Part shown: one piece after another, positions 62,727 to 64,000 of the stretch | How positions within the stretch are numbered: the stretch's first letter is position 1 | Layout of the letters: each line of letters begins with the position of its first letter | Source: Pseudobdellovibrionaceae bacterium | Lineage (GTDB): Bacteria; Bdellovibrionota; FAC87; UBA2466; JACKAF01 | DNA length: 64,000 nucleotides | Assembly (NCBI GenBank): GCA_020635235.1 | Contig: JACKAF010000003.1 | Coordinates: 1 to 64,000 of the forward strand | Reading direction: 5' to 3' | Position numbers and translations under genes: made by a program | Notes under the pieces: generated by a model | Told to the model about the DNA's origin: nothing | Databases searched by the model: none | What the model saw: only the letters and a program-made list of their open reading frames with translations

Positions 62727-63601
62727 GCCGGCACTCCGGCAGCGAGGCGAAGCTTTCGCAGGTGCTGTATCCGGTTTTCGTAAGCGACACGATGGGCTCT
62801 GAAGCCGCGCAGCTTGTCCATGGCAGTGAGGTACCATCGATAGCCCGGGTTTTCCATTCTTAGCTCCCATAGCAGACTGGGACGTGCGTACCCATGGTAG
62901 ATATCTTCCTTTACTTCATCGATCGAAATGAAGCCGTCGCGAATGGCCGATCGGAGAGCGTTCACCCAAAGCCCTCCGTGGCGGTTGTTGTTGCAGACCC
63001 AAGGCTGGGTACCCATATCGGTGTAATGAATAAGCGCGGTACCCTCGTCCCAATGCTCCAGACTGTTCCATGCAAACGGGATACGGTAAGCGATTTCATC
63101 TTCTTCTAACAAACACATATCGAACATCAGCCCAGCGTAGTCGTAGCGCTTGTTGTCGAGTCCATCAACAATCTGTTCGATGTCCCAATTTAGGCGCGAA
63201 CAGTCGAGGAGCATTACCGAGCACTGTTTGATCCGCTTGTCGGGAGCCTTTTTCTTGTCGGTTGTGGAACTCTGTTCGGCTGTGAGTTCTTCCTGGATAA
63301 TGACCTTGGCCCCGTTAAACGGGATTTCCCACAGGCTGCGAATATCTTTGAAAACCAGCATGTCGGCATCCATGTAAATGGCGCGGCCCTCGTAGTGGCA
63401 AAGTTTGGGAATGCAAAATCGGCTAAAAGAGAATCCCGTTCGTTGATCCTGTGCTGGATCGACGGGAGGGCGGACGGGTAGATCCATCATCGGAATGACC
63501 TCGACAGGGAGGTCGGTGTGGCGGCGGATGGAGTACTCAAGTACTTTCACCCCTATCAGCTGGGATCGATCGGTACCGACAAAAACCCTGACTTTTTCCA
63601 T
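62723..63601 (-). CDS. GT8-like glycosyltransferase
   Basis: The 292-residue protein has VRVFVGTDRSQLIGVKVLEYS at the start, FSRFCIPKLCHYEGRAIYMDADMLVF with the metal-binding DAD at 78-80, and HYTDMGTQPW later, consistent with family 8-type retaining transferases. A GAGGG site lies three bases before the ATG. Sugar and acceptor are unknown. Confidence 0.82.
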   Translation of the reverse strand: MEKVRVFVGTDRSQLIGVKVLEYSIRRHTDLPVEVIPMMDLPVRPPVDPAQDQRTGFSFSRFCIPKLCHYEGRAIYMDADMLVFKDIRSLWEIPFNGAKVIIQEELTAEQSSTTDKKKAPDKRIKQCSVMLLDCSRLNWDIEQIVDGLDNKRYDYAGLMFDMCLLEEDEIAYRIPFAWNSLEHWDEGTALIHYTDMGTQPWVCNNNRHGGLWVNALRSAIRDGFISIDEVKEDIYHGYARPSLLWELRMENPGYRWYLTAMDKLRGFRAHRVAYENRIQHLRKLRLAAGVPA

Positions 63602-63832
63602 GAACCCTCATGCTGTTCAGATCGGATCCGGCAACCCTTTCTGAGCGTGAAACGTCTTGACGATCCCTATTAGTACGGCAGATTGATCCCGCTCACAAGC
63701 CCTAGCTTTGACAGGCCATTCCAGCGCCGAAAGTCATAGAACCCTTGAGAATTCCTGCGAAAAAAGTTGACAGTACAACGACCGGGGCGGGACAACTCTG
63801 GGAGGACTATCCAAATTGGCAAGGAGTGTGCG

Positions 63833-64000
63833 TTGAGGTCTTTGGAAGAACTCAAGAATCAAAAGTCAGTCGATGTTTTGCTGATCAATCCCGGTAGCCT
63901 GCACGCAGTTTACCAGCAGCTTGCGAACGATTTTTCGGCCATCGAACCGCCCTCGTTGGCGGGCCTGTTTGCGACCTATCTGCGCAACAAAGGCCTGACG
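63833..64000 (+). CDS. N-terminal fragment of a B12-binding radical SAM protein (runs off the window)
   Basis: A frame starting at TTG 63833 (AAGGAG at 63821-63826, six-base spacer) stays open to the right edge and encodes 56 residues. The sequence VDVLLINPGSLHAVY, then AIEPPSLAGLFATYLRNKGL, is the start of the cobalamin-binding domain of radical SAM proteins such as BchE/HpnP relatives. The radical SAM part lies outside. It is divergent from the GT8-like gene. Confidence 0.72.
   Translation, partial: MRSLEELKNQKSVDVLLINPGSLHAVYQQLANDFSAIEPPSLAGLFATYLRNKGLT

Noticed and set aside
63670..63855. 61-codon minus-strand frame in the intergenic region before the partial gene
   Set aside because: No ribosome site or conserved motif. 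The interval 63602-63832 more likely holds divergent promoters, though the TTGACA at 63768 has no good -10 partner.

Overview
The window is a gene-dense stretch of a Gram-negative bacterial chromosome of moderate G+C. It encodes an Mla-type outer-membrane lipid transporter, Kdo-type sugar enzymes, lipoproteins, a secreted beta-barrel-like protein and a WecE-type sugar aminotransferase, so the cell has an outer membrane and a surface glycan. Delta-60 repeat and LamG proteins, an HD-GYP regulator, a haem operon built on HemA/HemL/HemN and the Mla operon with its upstream lipoprotein-like gene suggest a Bdellovibrionota/Oligoflexia-like or other former deltaproteobacterial lineage. That placement is inference. 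I saw no rRNA, tRNA, CRISPR array, insertion sequence, phage gene or plasmid gene. No gap between supported genes exceeds about 300 bases.

Layout. 1-2745 (+): mla operon (partial upstream gene, mlaE, mlaF, MCE protein). 2746-4107 (-): sigma-54 activator with a degenerate receiver. 4284-5048 (+): class I glutamine amidotransferase-like hydrolase. 5045-10441 (-): secreted-protein operon of a 1230-residue Delta-60 protein and two LamG paralogues. 10525-13407 (-): GAF/HD-GYP protein and RarD-type transporter. 13606-13926 (+): small secreted protein with a good promoter and terminator. 14017-24693 (-): pyrB, pyrC, carA, an unknown gene, carB, then greA, recG and an SDR gene, mostly joined by stop-start overlaps. 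24839-27458 (+): pdxS, pdxT, a rhomboid-like protein without catalytic residues, and ogt. 27412-28056 (-): DedA protein. 28098-29132 (+): RpoH-like sigma factor with a lysine-rich tail. 29136-31751 (-): lipoprotein, proline-catabolic dehydrogenase, and a short very basic protein with two YLYF/IDK repeats.

31816-41723 (-) is an almost continuous ten-gene operon: hemA, hemC, hemD, hemB, hemL, histidine kinase, response regulator, hemE, hemN and a degenerate polysaccharide-deacetylase-like gene. It covers glutamyl-tRNA to protoporphyrinogen apart from GltX, with a two-component system embedded in the middle. The hemA upstream region carries two CGTGACA copies one helical turn apart, which could be an operator. 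41798-43964 (-): HEAT-repeat-like secreted protein and an outer-membrane protein. 44195-46945 (+): DUF255 thioredoxin-like protein, Rieske ferredoxin, ArfB-like rescue factor. 46932-50761 (-): S9 peptidase, membrane protein, DUF1499 lipoprotein, phosphoglycerate mutase. 50898-53771: GST, pckA, KdsC-like phosphatase. 53768-54814 (-): kdsD-like isomerase.

54916-64000 is a surface-glycan region: wecE-like aminotransferase, radical SAM/SPASM enzyme, polyprenyl-phosphate glycosyltransferase, methyltransferase and polytopic membrane protein on +; PQQ-type propeller lipoprotein, WbqC-family protein and GT8-like glycosyltransferase on -; and the 5' end of a B12-binding radical SAM gene, starting at a TTG codon, running off the right edge.

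The best leads for something undescribed are the haem operon with its own two-component system and candidate operator, the Delta-60/LamG cassette, the unknown gene between carA and carB, the repeat-plus-basic-tail protein, and several family members that have lost catalytic residues (receiver, SDR, rhomboid, deacetylase).
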